A stretch of DNA of 17,563 bases. Origin: Bacillota bacterium. GTDB lineage: Bacteria; Bacillota; Clostridia; Peptostreptococcales; Anaerovoracaceae. The notes under the pieces were generated by a model. That model did no database searches and was not told the DNA's origin. It was given only the letters and a program-made list of their open reading frames with translations. Shown piece after piece: positions 1-7,705 of the stretch (the stretch's first letter is position 1; every line of letters begins with the position of its first letter). Made by a program: the position numbers and the translations under genes. The DNA is taken from contig CAJPNN010000035.1 of assembly GCA_905372035.1 (NCBI GenBank), positions 1-17,563 on the forward strand. Direction: 5' to 3'.

Positions 1-146
1 TCTCAAAATAAGTTCATATGTATATAAATCCAGTTAAATTTTACATTATGTGAAAATACAAATTCAATGAAAAATACATATTGTAATATTAATTTAATAT
101 TAAGTGAATAACAGATAATATAAACCAAACAGATGGCAAATAGAAT

Positions 147-195
147 AAAAGGATAGTTAAAATTTTTACAAAACATTAAAATGTCATCCTTTTTT
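147..195 (+). terminator. Probable Rho-independent terminator (possibly bidirectional)
   Basis: AAAAGGAT (147-154) pairs with ATCCTTTT (186-193), and a run of six T's (190-195) begins inside the 3' arm on the plus strand. The loop is long (about 31 nt) but holds a small inner hairpin (ACAT at 173-176 with ATGT at 181-184), which shortens it. Read on the minus strand the element also ends in a T-rich stretch, so it may work both ways. It most likely ends a transcript coming from outside the left edge. Confidence 0.45.
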
Positions 196-235
196 ACTCA
201 TTGCATATCTGTATTATACTTTTCCTGCATAAATA

Positions 236-265
236 TTGACGGGATTATCAGTGAACTGTTAATAT
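236..265 (+). promoter_or_regulatory. Predicted sigma-A promoter of the SDR gene
   Basis: A -35-like TTGACG (236-241) and a -10-like TAATAT (260-265) are separated by 18 bp, with TGT immediately before the -10 giving an extended -10. The expected start of transcription is near 272, leaving a leader of about 37 nt before the ATG at 309. Confidence 0.5.
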
Positions 266-308
266 GTTAAATATCTATATAAAATAAATATCAACGGGAG
301 AGAATTAA

Positions 309-1040
309 ATGAAAACGGCAATAGTAACAGGCGGAAGCGGGGGAATAGGACAGTCAATCGTAAAAGAACTCGCATGCGACGGATTCACGGTATTTTTTAC
401 ATATCTGAAAAACGAATCGGCGGCGCTTCATCTTGAAAAAGAAGAAAAAAACAAGGGTAACAATGTTATATCTCACCGATGTGATATCAGAGATTTCTCA
501 CAATGCAAAACACTTGTATATAATATAATATCCGATTTCGGGAGAATAGATCTGCTTGTAAATAATGCCGGTATCTCTCTGAGTAAACTTTTTACCGACA
601 CTTCTCTCCGGGAATGGAACGATATAATTAACACACACATAAACGGTTGTTATAACATGACTGAAAACGTGCTCCCTCACATGCTTTCCCGAAAACAGGG
701 TTCTGTCATAAATATCTCATCCATGTGGGGCGAAACGGGGGCATCGATGGAAGTGGCATATTCTACTGCAAAGGCAGGTATTATAGGATTTACCAAAGCT
801 TTAGCAAAAGAAACCGCTCCGTCGGGCATCCGTGTGAATGCGATATGCCCGGGTGTAATATCTACTGATATGTTAAAAGACTATACGGATGACGATATAA
901 AGGATTTGGAAGCTCAGACACCTCTCAAAAGGCTCGGAACTCCGGAAGACATCGCTTTTTCAGTTTCATTTTTGGCATCAAAAAAAGCCGATTTTATAAC
1001 CGGCCAAATAATCGGGGTAAACGGCGGCTTCCATATTTAA
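309..1040 (+). CDS. ymfI: SDR-family reductase, probable elongation factor P 5-aminopentanone reductase
   Basis: This is a classical short-chain dehydrogenase/reductase of 243 residues, about the length of FabG. Visible signatures are the NAD(P)-binding TGGSGGIG (7-14), NNAG (85-88), Asn112, Ser138, Tyr151 and Lys155 (YSTAK); the last three match the FabG catalytic triad in position. The SSMWGETG context around Ser138 and the C-terminal ending VNGGF resemble the YmfI-type reductases that finish the 5-aminopentanol modification of elongation factor P lysine in Bacillota, rather than fatty-acid FabG. That subfamily call is from recalled resemblance and is less certain than the SDR call. GGGAG lies 8 nt before the ATG. 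The gene stands alone under its own promoter; no efp gene is in the window. Its stop codon overlaps the stop of the convergent gene on the other strand. The alternative is 3-oxoacyl-ACP reductase. Confidence 0.72.
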   Translation: MKTAIVTGGSGGIGQSIVKELACDGFTVFFTYLKNESAALHLEKEEKNKGNNVISHRCDIRDFSQCKTLVYNIISDFGRIDLLVNNAGISLSKLFTDTSLREWNDIINTHINGCYNMTENVLPHMLSRKQGSVINISSMWGETGASMEVAYSTAKAGIIGFTKALAKETAPSGIRVNAICPGVISTDMLKDYTDDDIKDLEAQTPLKRLGTPEDIAFSVSFLASKKADFITGQIIGVNGGFHI

Positions 1041-2044
1041 GGATTGATCCTCTCTATCACTTTATAAATCTCATCTCTGCCCGGCGCCTCGATTTCCTTA
1101 ACCGCCGCCGCACCGTCCATAAGAATTCTTCCATATTCTTTTTTCTTTAAAGTCCCTATCTTGCTCAACTTTATGTTTTCTGAATCAAACCTTTCAAAAA
1201 ACTCTTCATCTCTGCCTTGCGGAACGACTATAAGCATTGAACCGCTCGAAATCAAGCGTTTCCAATCAAAATCCAGCGCTTCTGAAAATTTTAATGTGAG
1301 TTCGTCGACCGGAATCTGTTTTTCCAATATCTCACAACCTAGCCCCGAAAGCTCGCAAATTTCCCAAACGGCTCCCAAAACTCCTCCCTCTGTAATATCA
1401 TGCATTCCGTGAGTTCCAAGTTCACCTGCAATAATTCCTTCAGGAACTACTGAAACCTCGTCCAACATTTTTCTTGCATATGATAATTCCTTTTCGGAAA
1501 AAAAATCATCTATGAGACTCACACAATCCGATGCTATTATTCCCGTACCTTCAAGTCCGACATTTTTCGTAACAAAAATTCCGTCGCCTTCCCGTATCTC
1601 ATCGGAAGTTCGGTTTTCACCTTTAATTGCCCTGCCCAATGCCGTGGAAACTATTACAGGCCGGTTCACCGCTGCGGTTATCTCGGTATGTCCTCCTATT
1701 ATTTCCACATTTACACTTTCAGCAGCCTGCCCTGCACTGTGCATTATCTCCTCTATATCCTTTTCCGTAATATCCGAAGGAAGCAACATTGCCAACATAA
1801 TACCTGTCGGCCGGACTCCGTTAGCCGCGATATCGTTACATGAAATATGTATTGCCAATCTCCCCACATCTTTGATCGATGCGGTTATCGGATCAGTAGA
1901 AACTACACAGTCATATTCTCCGAAATCTATTGTCGCACAATCCTCTCCTATTCCTGCCCTTACAAGCACTTCCTGCCGCTTATATTTTATATTCTCAAAA
2001 ACTATCTTCTCCAACAGTTTGTTGTCCAGCTTTCCTTGTTTCAT
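1037..2044 (-). CDS. AIR synthase-related (HypE/ThiL-like) ATP-binding protein
   Basis: The 335-residue protein has the PurM/AIR-synthase fold signatures: GIGEDCA (31-37), a DP pair near 51-52, NDIAANG (70-76), GGHTE (117-121), the NVGLEGTGIIA segment (161-171) and MHDITEGG (214-221) opening the C-terminal half. Family members bind ATP and a phosphorylated or carboxylated substrate as dimers. The closest named relative by motif is HypE, the hydrogenase maturation factor, but the C-terminal Cys motif that HypE uses to carry the thiocarboxamide/cyanide is missing (the protein ends ERINP), so it is not a functional HypE. The substrate is unknown. GGGAG lies 6 nt before the ATG, and the start is 12 bp after the stop of the HisC-like gene, so the two are probably co-translated. 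I see no terminator after it; it meets the SDR gene tail to tail. Confidence 0.75.
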   Translation of the reverse strand: MKQGKLDNKLLEKIVFENIKYKRQEVLVRAGIGEDCATIDFGEYDCVVSTDPITASIKDVGRLAIHISCNDIAANGVRPTGIMLAMLLPSDITEKDIEEIMHSAGQAAESVNVEIIGGHTEITAAVNRPVIVSTALGRAIKGENRTSDEIREGDGIFVTKNVGLEGTGIIASDCVSLIDDFFSEKELSYARKMLDEVSVVPEGIIAGELGTHGMHDITEGGVLGAVWEICELSGLGCEILEKQIPVDELTLKFSEALDFDWKRLISSGSMLIVVPQGRDEEFFERFDSENIKLSKIGTLKKKEYGRILMDGAAAVKEIEAPGRDEIYKVIERINP

Positions 2045-2056
2045 ATTTAACTCCCA

Positions 2057-3109
2057 TTAAAGACAAATCGTTTCAAGTTCCCTAAGCAAAATTCCCATTT
2101 CATCGTCCGTCCCCACGGTTATTCTCAGCCAGTTCGAAAGTTTAGGTTTATTGAAATACCTGACATAAATTCCTCGTTCCTTAAGCTTTAAAAAAATATC
2201 TTCAGCACCGATAACGTCATGACTTGCAAACACAAAATTCGCCTGACTTTCCATAACCGTAAATCCGAGCTTTCTCATATGTTTTATCGTATTTTCTCTT
2301 GTCTTTTTAATTTTATTTATGCAATTTCTGAAATATTCTTCATCATCTATTGATGCCGCCGCAACTTCAAGTGTGAGCGAGTCCATAGTATATGAGTTGA
2401 ACGAGTTCTTTACCGCTTCAATCTTCTCCGTAATTTTTTCCGAACTCAATGACACTCCTATTCTCTGTCCTGCAAGCCCTCTTGACTTCGAATAAGTTTT
2501 TACAATTATTATATTATCATAATCTTTTAAAAGACCGACTGCCGAATACTCTCCGAAGTCGCTGTACGCTTCATCTATGATTACTATCTGATTTTGATTG
2601 TGTTCGATTATATCCCTCAACAGTCCCTCTCTCTGTCCTATCCCCGTGGGTGCATTAGGGTTAGGGATTATAATTCCTCCGTTATCCTTGTAATAAACAT
2701 CGGGGTTTATAGAAAAATCGGGATTTAGCGGAACTTCTTCAAAATTTTTATTGAAAAGATCCGCCCATACGGGATAAAACGAATATGTTATCTCAGGGAA
2801 CAGCAAAGGTTTTTCGCTACAAAAACAAGCTAAAAATATAAATGCCAAAACCTCATCCGAACCGTTTCCGACAGAAACATTCGAAGTTTTTAAACCGTAG
2901 TATACCGCCAGTTTTTCTTTTAATTTCGTTCCGTTGCTGTCCGGATATTTATTAAGTTTCCTGTAATCAAATTCTCTTATTACCCTTCCCACCTTCTCAG
3001 ACGGGGGATATGGATTTTCATTCGCATTAAGCTTTATTACACCGTCACCGGGCTGTTCTCCCGGCACATACGGTTCTATATTTATCAAGTTCTCAATCCA
3101 ACTGTTCAT
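2057..3109 (-). CDS. hisC: HisC-like PLP-dependent aminotransferase (histidinol-phosphate aminotransferase family)
   Basis: This is a fold-type I aminotransferase. With the start used here (350 residues), the motifs are KLNANENPYPP (26-36), the PNPNAPTG loop (149-156), DEAY with the PLP-pyridine aspartate at 179, the Schiff-base lysine K208 in TYSKSRG, R216 after GLAGQ for the PLP phosphate, and R329 in WLRITVG for the substrate carboxylate. It is close to HisC, which converts imidazole-acetol phosphate and glutamate to histidinol phosphate, but no other histidine gene is present, so another amino acid could be the substrate. The frame can begin 7 codons earlier at 3130, but GGGGAGAGG lies just upstream of the ATG at 3109 and nothing similar precedes 3130. 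It sits between ligA and the HypE-like gene on the same strand. Confidence 0.8.
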   Translation of the reverse strand: MNSWIENLINIEPYVPGEQPGDGVIKLNANENPYPPSEKVGRVIREFDYRKLNKYPDSNGTKLKEKLAVYYGLKTSNVSVGNGSDEVLAFIFLACFCSEKPLLFPEITYSFYPVWADLFNKNFEEVPLNPDFSINPDVYYKDNGGIIIPNPNAPTGIGQREGLLRDIIEHNQNQIVIIDEAYSDFGEYSAVGLLKDYDNIIIVKTYSKSRGLAGQRIGVSLSSEKITEKIEAVKNSFNSYTMDSLTLEVAAASIDDEEYFRNCINKIKKTRENTIKHMRKLGFTVMESQANFVFASHDVIGAEDIFLKLKERGIYVRYFNKPKLSNWLRITVGTDDEMGILLRELETICL

Positions 3110-3188
3110 TCGCCTCTCCCCGCTATTCATTCACATCTATTTACGACCCGACTGTCACCGACATTAAGACAAGCAACTCCTAACATGA

Positions 3189-5225
3189 TCACCCGTTTAA
3201 CATATCCTCAAATTCAGATTCCGAAATAATCACAACTCCCAGACTTTCCGCTTTTTTCAGTTTTGATCCCGCTTCTTTACCTGCAAGAACATAGTCCGTT
3301 TTTCTGCTCACCGAAGAAGATGTCTTTCCCCCGTTTTCTTCAATAATCTCACTCGCCTTATCCCTTGTATATTTTTCAAGCGTCCCCGTAAGTACAAATG
3401 TTTTACCTGCAAAAATCATTTCTCCGAGTCCCGAAGTTTTCTTCTCGTAATTCATTTTTACTCCTGCCGCTTCAAGTCTGGCTATTTCTCTGAGATTATT
3501 TTCACTCTTAAAAAAAGCTGTAACTTTTTCCGCAATCTTGTTTCCGATTCCGTAAATATCGGCTATATCTCCAAATTCGGCCTTTTCCAAAGAACTCATG
3601 GAACCGAATTTATCCGCCAAAAGTTTCGCCGCCTTGGCTCCAACAAGAGGGATTCCTAAGGAAAATATCACTCTGTCAAGCCCTCTCGATTTTGATTCCT
3701 CTATAGCGTCTGTCAATGATTTCGCAGATTTTTCTCCCATTCCCTCAAGGACGGAGATCTCTTCTTCACCAAGCTGATATATATCCGACGGATAAGAAAT
3801 CATCCCCAGATCTGAAAATTTCTCGACAAGGCTCTCTCCCAATCCGTCAATGTCCATAGCCCCTTTAGAGACAAAATGTATAAGCCCCCGCAGGTTTTGG
3901 GCCGGACACTCCTCGTGGTTCGGACATCTCAAAACCGCTTCTCCTTCAAGTCTGACCAGTTGCGTTTCACATGACGGACAGACCTCGGGCATCTCAAACA
4001 TGGGAAGTTCATGCTTTCTTCTGTCTTTAAGCACTCTTACGACTTCCGGGATAACTTCTCCCGCTTTATGTACAAGTACCGTGTCTCCGACTCTTATATC
4101 CTTTTCTTTCACATAGTCCTGATTGTGTAAAGTTGCAAAACTCACTGTGGAACCCGCAATTTTTACCGGTTTAAATCTCGCTCTCGGAGTAACCGCCCCT
4201 GTTCTTCCAACCTGTACCTCTATATCCAAAACTTCCGTTTCCTGCTCTTCCGCCTTAAATTTATATGCAATGGCCCATCTCGGTGATTTTTCTTTCAGCC
4301 CCAATCTTTCCCTTAGCTCTAAACTGTCCACCTTAACAACAAGTCCGTCTATATCATAATCTAAATTTTTTCTCTCCTCTTCCCAATACGTACAAAGTTT
4401 CATAACTTCATCCATATTCCTGCATTCTCTCGAATCCGCACACGTAAATCCTTGATTTCCAAGAAACTCTAAAGTTTCGTGATGATATGAAAAACTCATT
4501 CCGGATATATATTGCAAATTAAATATAAATATGCTGAGCGGCCTTTCTCTCACGAGTGATGCATCGATCTGTCTCAAAGATCCCGCCGCCGCGTTTCTCG
4601 GATTTGCAAATATTTGTCCTCCCTCAATTTCCTGGCGCCGGTTCAGCTTAAGAAAATCTTTTTTCCCGATATAAACCTCCCCTCTCACATCCAGTTCTCC
4701 TTTAAATTCTATAGTTTCCGGTATACTCTTTATCGTTCTGAGGTTATCAGTTATATCTTCTCCCGTAATTCCGTCTCCTCTCGTCGCTCCTCTTACGAGG
4801 ATCCCGTCGTTATATTGCAATACCACCGACAATCCGTCTATTTTAGGCTCTAAAACATACTTCATATCTCCGCTTGAGGCTGCCCTCTTCTTCACCCTGT
4901 TATCAAATGACAGCAGCTCATTTTGATCATATGAATTATCAAGACTGATTACCGGTACTCTGTGATTCACTTTTTCAAATTTTCCCGAAACTTTCCCACC
5001 CACATGCTCAGTAGGACTGTTTTTCATTTTAAGAGCGGGATAGCTGTCTTCAAGACTTTTGAGCTCCTTAAGCATCTCATCATACTCCCTGTCTGAAATC
5101 ACGGGAGCATCTTCTTCATAATAATTTTTATTGTAACGAACAAGCTGTTCCGTCAATTTTTTTATTCTTTCTTGAACATTTCCCATGCCCGTTTGTTCCG
5201 GATTTGACCGACTTGACATATCCAT
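3189..5225 (-). CDS. ligA: NAD-dependent DNA ligase LigA
   Basis: LigA seals nicks in duplex DNA using NAD+ as AMP donor, joining Okazaki fragments and finishing repair. At 678 residues it has the normal full length. In order I see the N-terminal Ia domain (YYEEDAPVISDREYDEM, 35-51), the adenylation motif EPKIDG with the AMP-accepting lysine K128, RGDG (149-152), DGLVVKVD (293-300), the OB-fold region (about 330-400), a four-cysteine zinc finger (C416, C419, C434, C440), helix-hairpin-helix repeats (about 455-580) and a C-terminal BRCT domain (about 602-678). The start at 5225 has AAAGGTG five nt upstream. It follows pcrA on the same strand with a 100-bp gap, the arrangement common in Bacillota. 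Confidence 0.97.
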   Translation of the reverse strand: MDMSSRSNPEQTGMGNVQERIKKLTEQLVRYNKNYYEEDAPVISDREYDEMLKELKSLEDSYPALKMKNSPTEHVGGKVSGKFEKVNHRVPVISLDNSYDQNELLSFDNRVKKRAASSGDMKYVLEPKIDGLSVVLQYNDGILVRGATRGDGITGEDITDNLRTIKSIPETIEFKGELDVRGEVYIGKKDFLKLNRRQEIEGGQIFANPRNAAAGSLRQIDASLVRERPLSIFIFNLQYISGMSFSYHHETLEFLGNQGFTCADSRECRNMDEVMKLCTYWEEERKNLDYDIDGLVVKVDSLELRERLGLKEKSPRWAIAYKFKAEEQETEVLDIEVQVGRTGAVTPRARFKPVKIAGSTVSFATLHNQDYVKEKDIRVGDTVLVHKAGEVIPEVVRVLKDRRKHELPMFEMPEVCPSCETQLVRLEGEAVLRCPNHEECPAQNLRGLIHFVSKGAMDIDGLGESLVEKFSDLGMISYPSDIYQLGEEEISVLEGMGEKSAKSLTDAIEESKSRGLDRVIFSLGIPLVGAKAAKLLADKFGSMSSLEKAEFGDIADIYGIGNKIAEKVTAFFKSENNLREIARLEAAGVKMNYEKKTSGLGEMIFAGKTFVLTGTLEKYTRDKASEIIEENGGKTSSSVSRKTDYVLAGKEAGSKLKKAESLGVVIISESEFEDMLNG

Positions 5226-5325
5226 CTAAACACCTTTCCTATTTTTATATCATATATATTTTCCCGGCAGACTTAATCGGCTTAATATATATCTATAAAA
5301 TCTTTTTCCGTTTTTCATACTTTCT

Positions 5326-7524
5326 CTATATCTTTTCGAGCGGAGCTACCGCCTTTGCCAATTTCTTGACACCTACGCTGTCAAACGCCACGGTAATTAC
5401 CCTGTCGTCCTGACTTATGACCATACCTTCCCCGAACTTTGAATGCGATACTCTCTCACCATCCGAAATCTCATATTTTACCGCCTTTTTCTTTATCTCC
5501 GATGCCGCTTTGTACGGATTATATCCTATTCCTTTTGAATCTCCGACATTTCCCCTTTTGGAATTTATTTTTTTAGGAACTGATGCCACAAAAGAACGGT
5601 CATCCAAATATCTTGTGTCTATTTCTTTTATAAAACGTGATTCTGTCGTATATTTGAAGCTTCCGAAAAGCATCCGCTCTTCAGCACCTGTCATGTACAA
5701 TCTTTCTTTTGCTCTTGTCATACCCACATAACAAAGTCTTCTTTCTTCTTCCTGCTCTGCTATCGAATCTTTTGAACGCCAGCCCGGAAAAAGCCCTTCT
5801 TCCATCCCCGGAATAAATACCACAGGAAACTCAAGCCCTTTCGCTCCGTGGAGTGTCATTATAACAACCGCATCATCCTGCGGGTTATAATTGTCGGCTT
5901 CCGCAACCAGAGCTACTCTTTCAAGGAACTCAGCCAAGGTCGGATCAGAACTCGTTTTTTCGTAATCCGCTATAACGGATTTAAATTCCAATATATTATC
6001 TATCCTCGCATCCGCCTCCTGAGAATTTTGCGCCTTAAGCGCATCTAAATATCCCGTATGTGCCAAAATCCCGTCATATATATCCGAAACCCTCAAATTA
6101 TCCGTTTCTTTGCTGTATTCCAAAATATAAAGTGCCGTTTTGCCGGCGCTCTCCCTCGCCTTTTCAGGGAGCACCTGCATCGCATCCTCGTCTGCAATCA
6201 CTTCCAGCATGCTGATACCGCTTTCTCGGCTCAAATCTCTTATTTTATCCAAAGTCTTGGGTCCTATTCCCCTCTTGGGTTCATTGATTATCCTTTCAAA
6301 CGCCAAGTTGTCATAAGGATTTAAAACCAGTCTCATATATGCAGTTATGTCCTTTATTTCTTTTCTATCATAAAATTTCAGACCGCCCAACACTTTGTAC
6401 GGGATACCCTTTGTCATAAAAGCTTCTTCAAATAACCTCGTCTGTGCATTCATTCTGCAAAGCACGGCCATATCGGAATACTCATTCCCTGAAACGGCGT
6501 TTGAACCGTGCAATTTTCTTATTTCATCCGCAATAAAATCAGCTTCCGCTTTATCCCTGTCAGTTCTGAAATAAACAACTTTGTTTCCTGCATCTTCCGC
6601 AGTCCAAAGCCTCTTGGATTTTCTTCTTGAATTTTTCGCTATAACCGAATTTGAGGCGTTCAATATGTTGCCTTTGGACCTGTAATTCTGCTCGAGTTTT
6701 ATCACTTTAGCATTCGGAAAATCTTTCTCAAAATCTAAAATATTCCTTATATCCGCACCTCTCCATTGATATATACACTGGTCATCATCTCCTACTACAC
6801 AGAGATTTCCATAGCCACCCGAAAGAAGCTTGACAAGTTTATACTGTATTCTGTTTGTATCTTGATACTCATCCACCATAACATATTTGAAACGGTTTTG
6901 ATAATATTCCAGAATTTCAGGTTCATTTCTTAACAATGTAACGGCATTTACCAAAAGATCGTCAAAATCCATTGCATTATTTGCTTTCAAAGCATTATTA
7001 TATGCCTCATATACGCTCGCAATCTGCTGTGATTTAAAGTCTTCTCCGTTTTCCGTCAGATAGTCTTTAGGGCCGATTTCGTTTTCTTTGCAGTGGCTTA
7101 TAATCGTGAGAAGGTATTGCGGTGTGTAAAGTTTATCGCTGACATTAAGCTCCTGCATTATCTTCTTCACAACAGATTTTTGATCCTGTGAGTCATAAAT
7201 CACAAAACTGCTTATATATCCGAGTGCCTTTGCATGTCTCCTCAAGATTCTCAGGCATGTCTGATGAAATGTAAGTATCCACATCCCTGTTTCTTCTCCG
7301 AGTATATTCTCCACTCTTTCACGCATTTCTCCCGCCGCTTTATTCGTAAAAGTGACTGCCAATATATTCCTCGGATTTACTGCAAGGTCCCTTACCAAAT
7401 ACGCTATTCTGTGTGTCATTGTAGCGGTTTTACCACTTCCGGCACCTGCAAGTATAAGCAGTTGTCCATCCGTATAAAGTGCCGCCTCTCTCTGTTTTTC
7501 ATTTAAATTACCAAGATAATCCAT
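5326..7524 (-). CDS. pcrA: ATP-dependent 3'-5' DNA helicase PcrA (UvrD/Rep family)
   Basis: PcrA is a superfamily 1A helicase used in nucleotide excision repair, plasmid rolling-circle replication and removal of RecA filaments. The 732 residues match the family length. Motifs in order: Q-motif region LNEKQREA (7-14), Walker A AGAGSGKT (26-33), motif Ia VTFTNKAA (57-64), Walker B VDEYQDTN (217-224), motif III VGDDDQCIYQWRGA (244-257), motif IV EQNYRS (278-283), motif V TLHGAKGLEFPVVF (557-570) and motif VI YVGMTRAKERLY (599-610). The C-terminal segment from about 690 (ERVSHSKFGEGMV) matches the PcrA tail that contacts RNA polymerase. In motif III a cysteine and a glutamine occupy places where serine and arginine are usual; this is a mild variation. 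AAAGGA lies 8 nt before the ATG. It lies 181 bp downstream of the kinase gene, with no clear terminator or promoter between. Confidence 0.97.
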   Translation of the reverse strand: MDYLGNLNEKQREAALYTDGQLLILAGAGSGKTATMTHRIAYLVRDLAVNPRNILAVTFTNKAAGEMRERVENILGEETGMWILTFHQTCLRILRRHAKALGYISSFVIYDSQDQKSVVKKIMQELNVSDKLYTPQYLLTIISHCKENEIGPKDYLTENGEDFKSQQIASVYEAYNNALKANNAMDFDDLLVNAVTLLRNEPEILEYYQNRFKYVMVDEYQDTNRIQYKLVKLLSGGYGNLCVVGDDDQCIYQWRGADIRNILDFEKDFPNAKVIKLEQNYRSKGNILNASNSVIAKNSRRKSKRLWTAEDAGNKVVYFRTDRDKAEADFIADEIRKLHGSNAVSGNEYSDMAVLCRMNAQTRLFEEAFMTKGIPYKVLGGLKFYDRKEIKDITAYMRLVLNPYDNLAFERIINEPKRGIGPKTLDKIRDLSRESGISMLEVIADEDAMQVLPEKARESAGKTALYILEYSKETDNLRVSDIYDGILAHTGYLDALKAQNSQEADARIDNILEFKSVIADYEKTSSDPTLAEFLERVALVAEADNYNPQDDAVVIMTLHGAKGLEFPVVFIPGMEEGLFPGWRSKDSIAEQEEERRLCYVGMTRAKERLYMTGAEERMLFGSFKYTTESRFIKEIDTRYLDDRSFVASVPKKINSKRGNVGDSKGIGYNPYKAASEIKKKAVKYEISDGERVSHSKFGEGMVISQDDRVITVAFDSVGVKKLAKAVAPLEKI

Positions 7525-7540
7525 TTTTCGATCCTTTCAC

Positions 7541-7705
7541 TCACTCATTTTTTACCGTAAAACCGCCGCCTTTACCTCAGTCATTTCCAATGCGGCAATC
7601 GAATAATTTCACTGACTTATTATGCTGCAAAGCTGCCGATTTCACATAATTTATTGTCATGCGGCAGTCTTCAATCGAGCCGTTTCATCCTTTTACTTTA
7701 TACGA
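7541..7705 (-). repeat. Intergenic segment with degenerate short tandem repeats
   Basis: The gap between the kinase and pcrA holds three imperfect units, read on the minus strand. They begin TGCCGCAT, TGCAGCAT and TGCCGCAT at 37- and 32-bp spacing; the first two share an internal GTGAAAT and end with GCAGC or TGCCGC. One minus-strand frame runs across nearly the whole gap from the ATG at 7660 to a TGA at 7541, broken by a single TGA at 7579-7577. It has no ribosome binding site. It may be a decayed gene or a dispersed intergenic repeat; I do not call it a gene. Confidence 0.35.

Larger units (their letters stand above)
1..308. other. AT-rich intergenic spacer at left edge
   Basis: No gene is supported here. 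The stretch is very AT-rich. It contains a perfect 8-bp inverted repeat at 85-101 (AATATTAA, one T, TTAATATT), a terminator-like hairpin at 147-195 and the promoter of the following dehydrogenase at 236-265. Whatever gene lies to the left is outside the window, so the spacer's full extent is unknown. Confidence 0.6.

Noticed and set aside
1512..2060. 182-codon plus-strand frame opposite the HypE-like gene
   Set aside because: It is antisense to a well-supported gene, has a serine- and isoleucine-rich composition typical of shadow frames, and matches no family I recognise.
3110..3130. Upstream ATG of the HisC-like gene
   Set aside because: No ribosome binding site precedes it, and the purine-rich binding site for the ATG at 3109 lies inside this extension.
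7577..7665. CRISPR array or tRNA in the kinase-pcrA gap
   Set aside because: Repeats are only three, imperfect and without regular spacers; no cloverleaf can be drawn.
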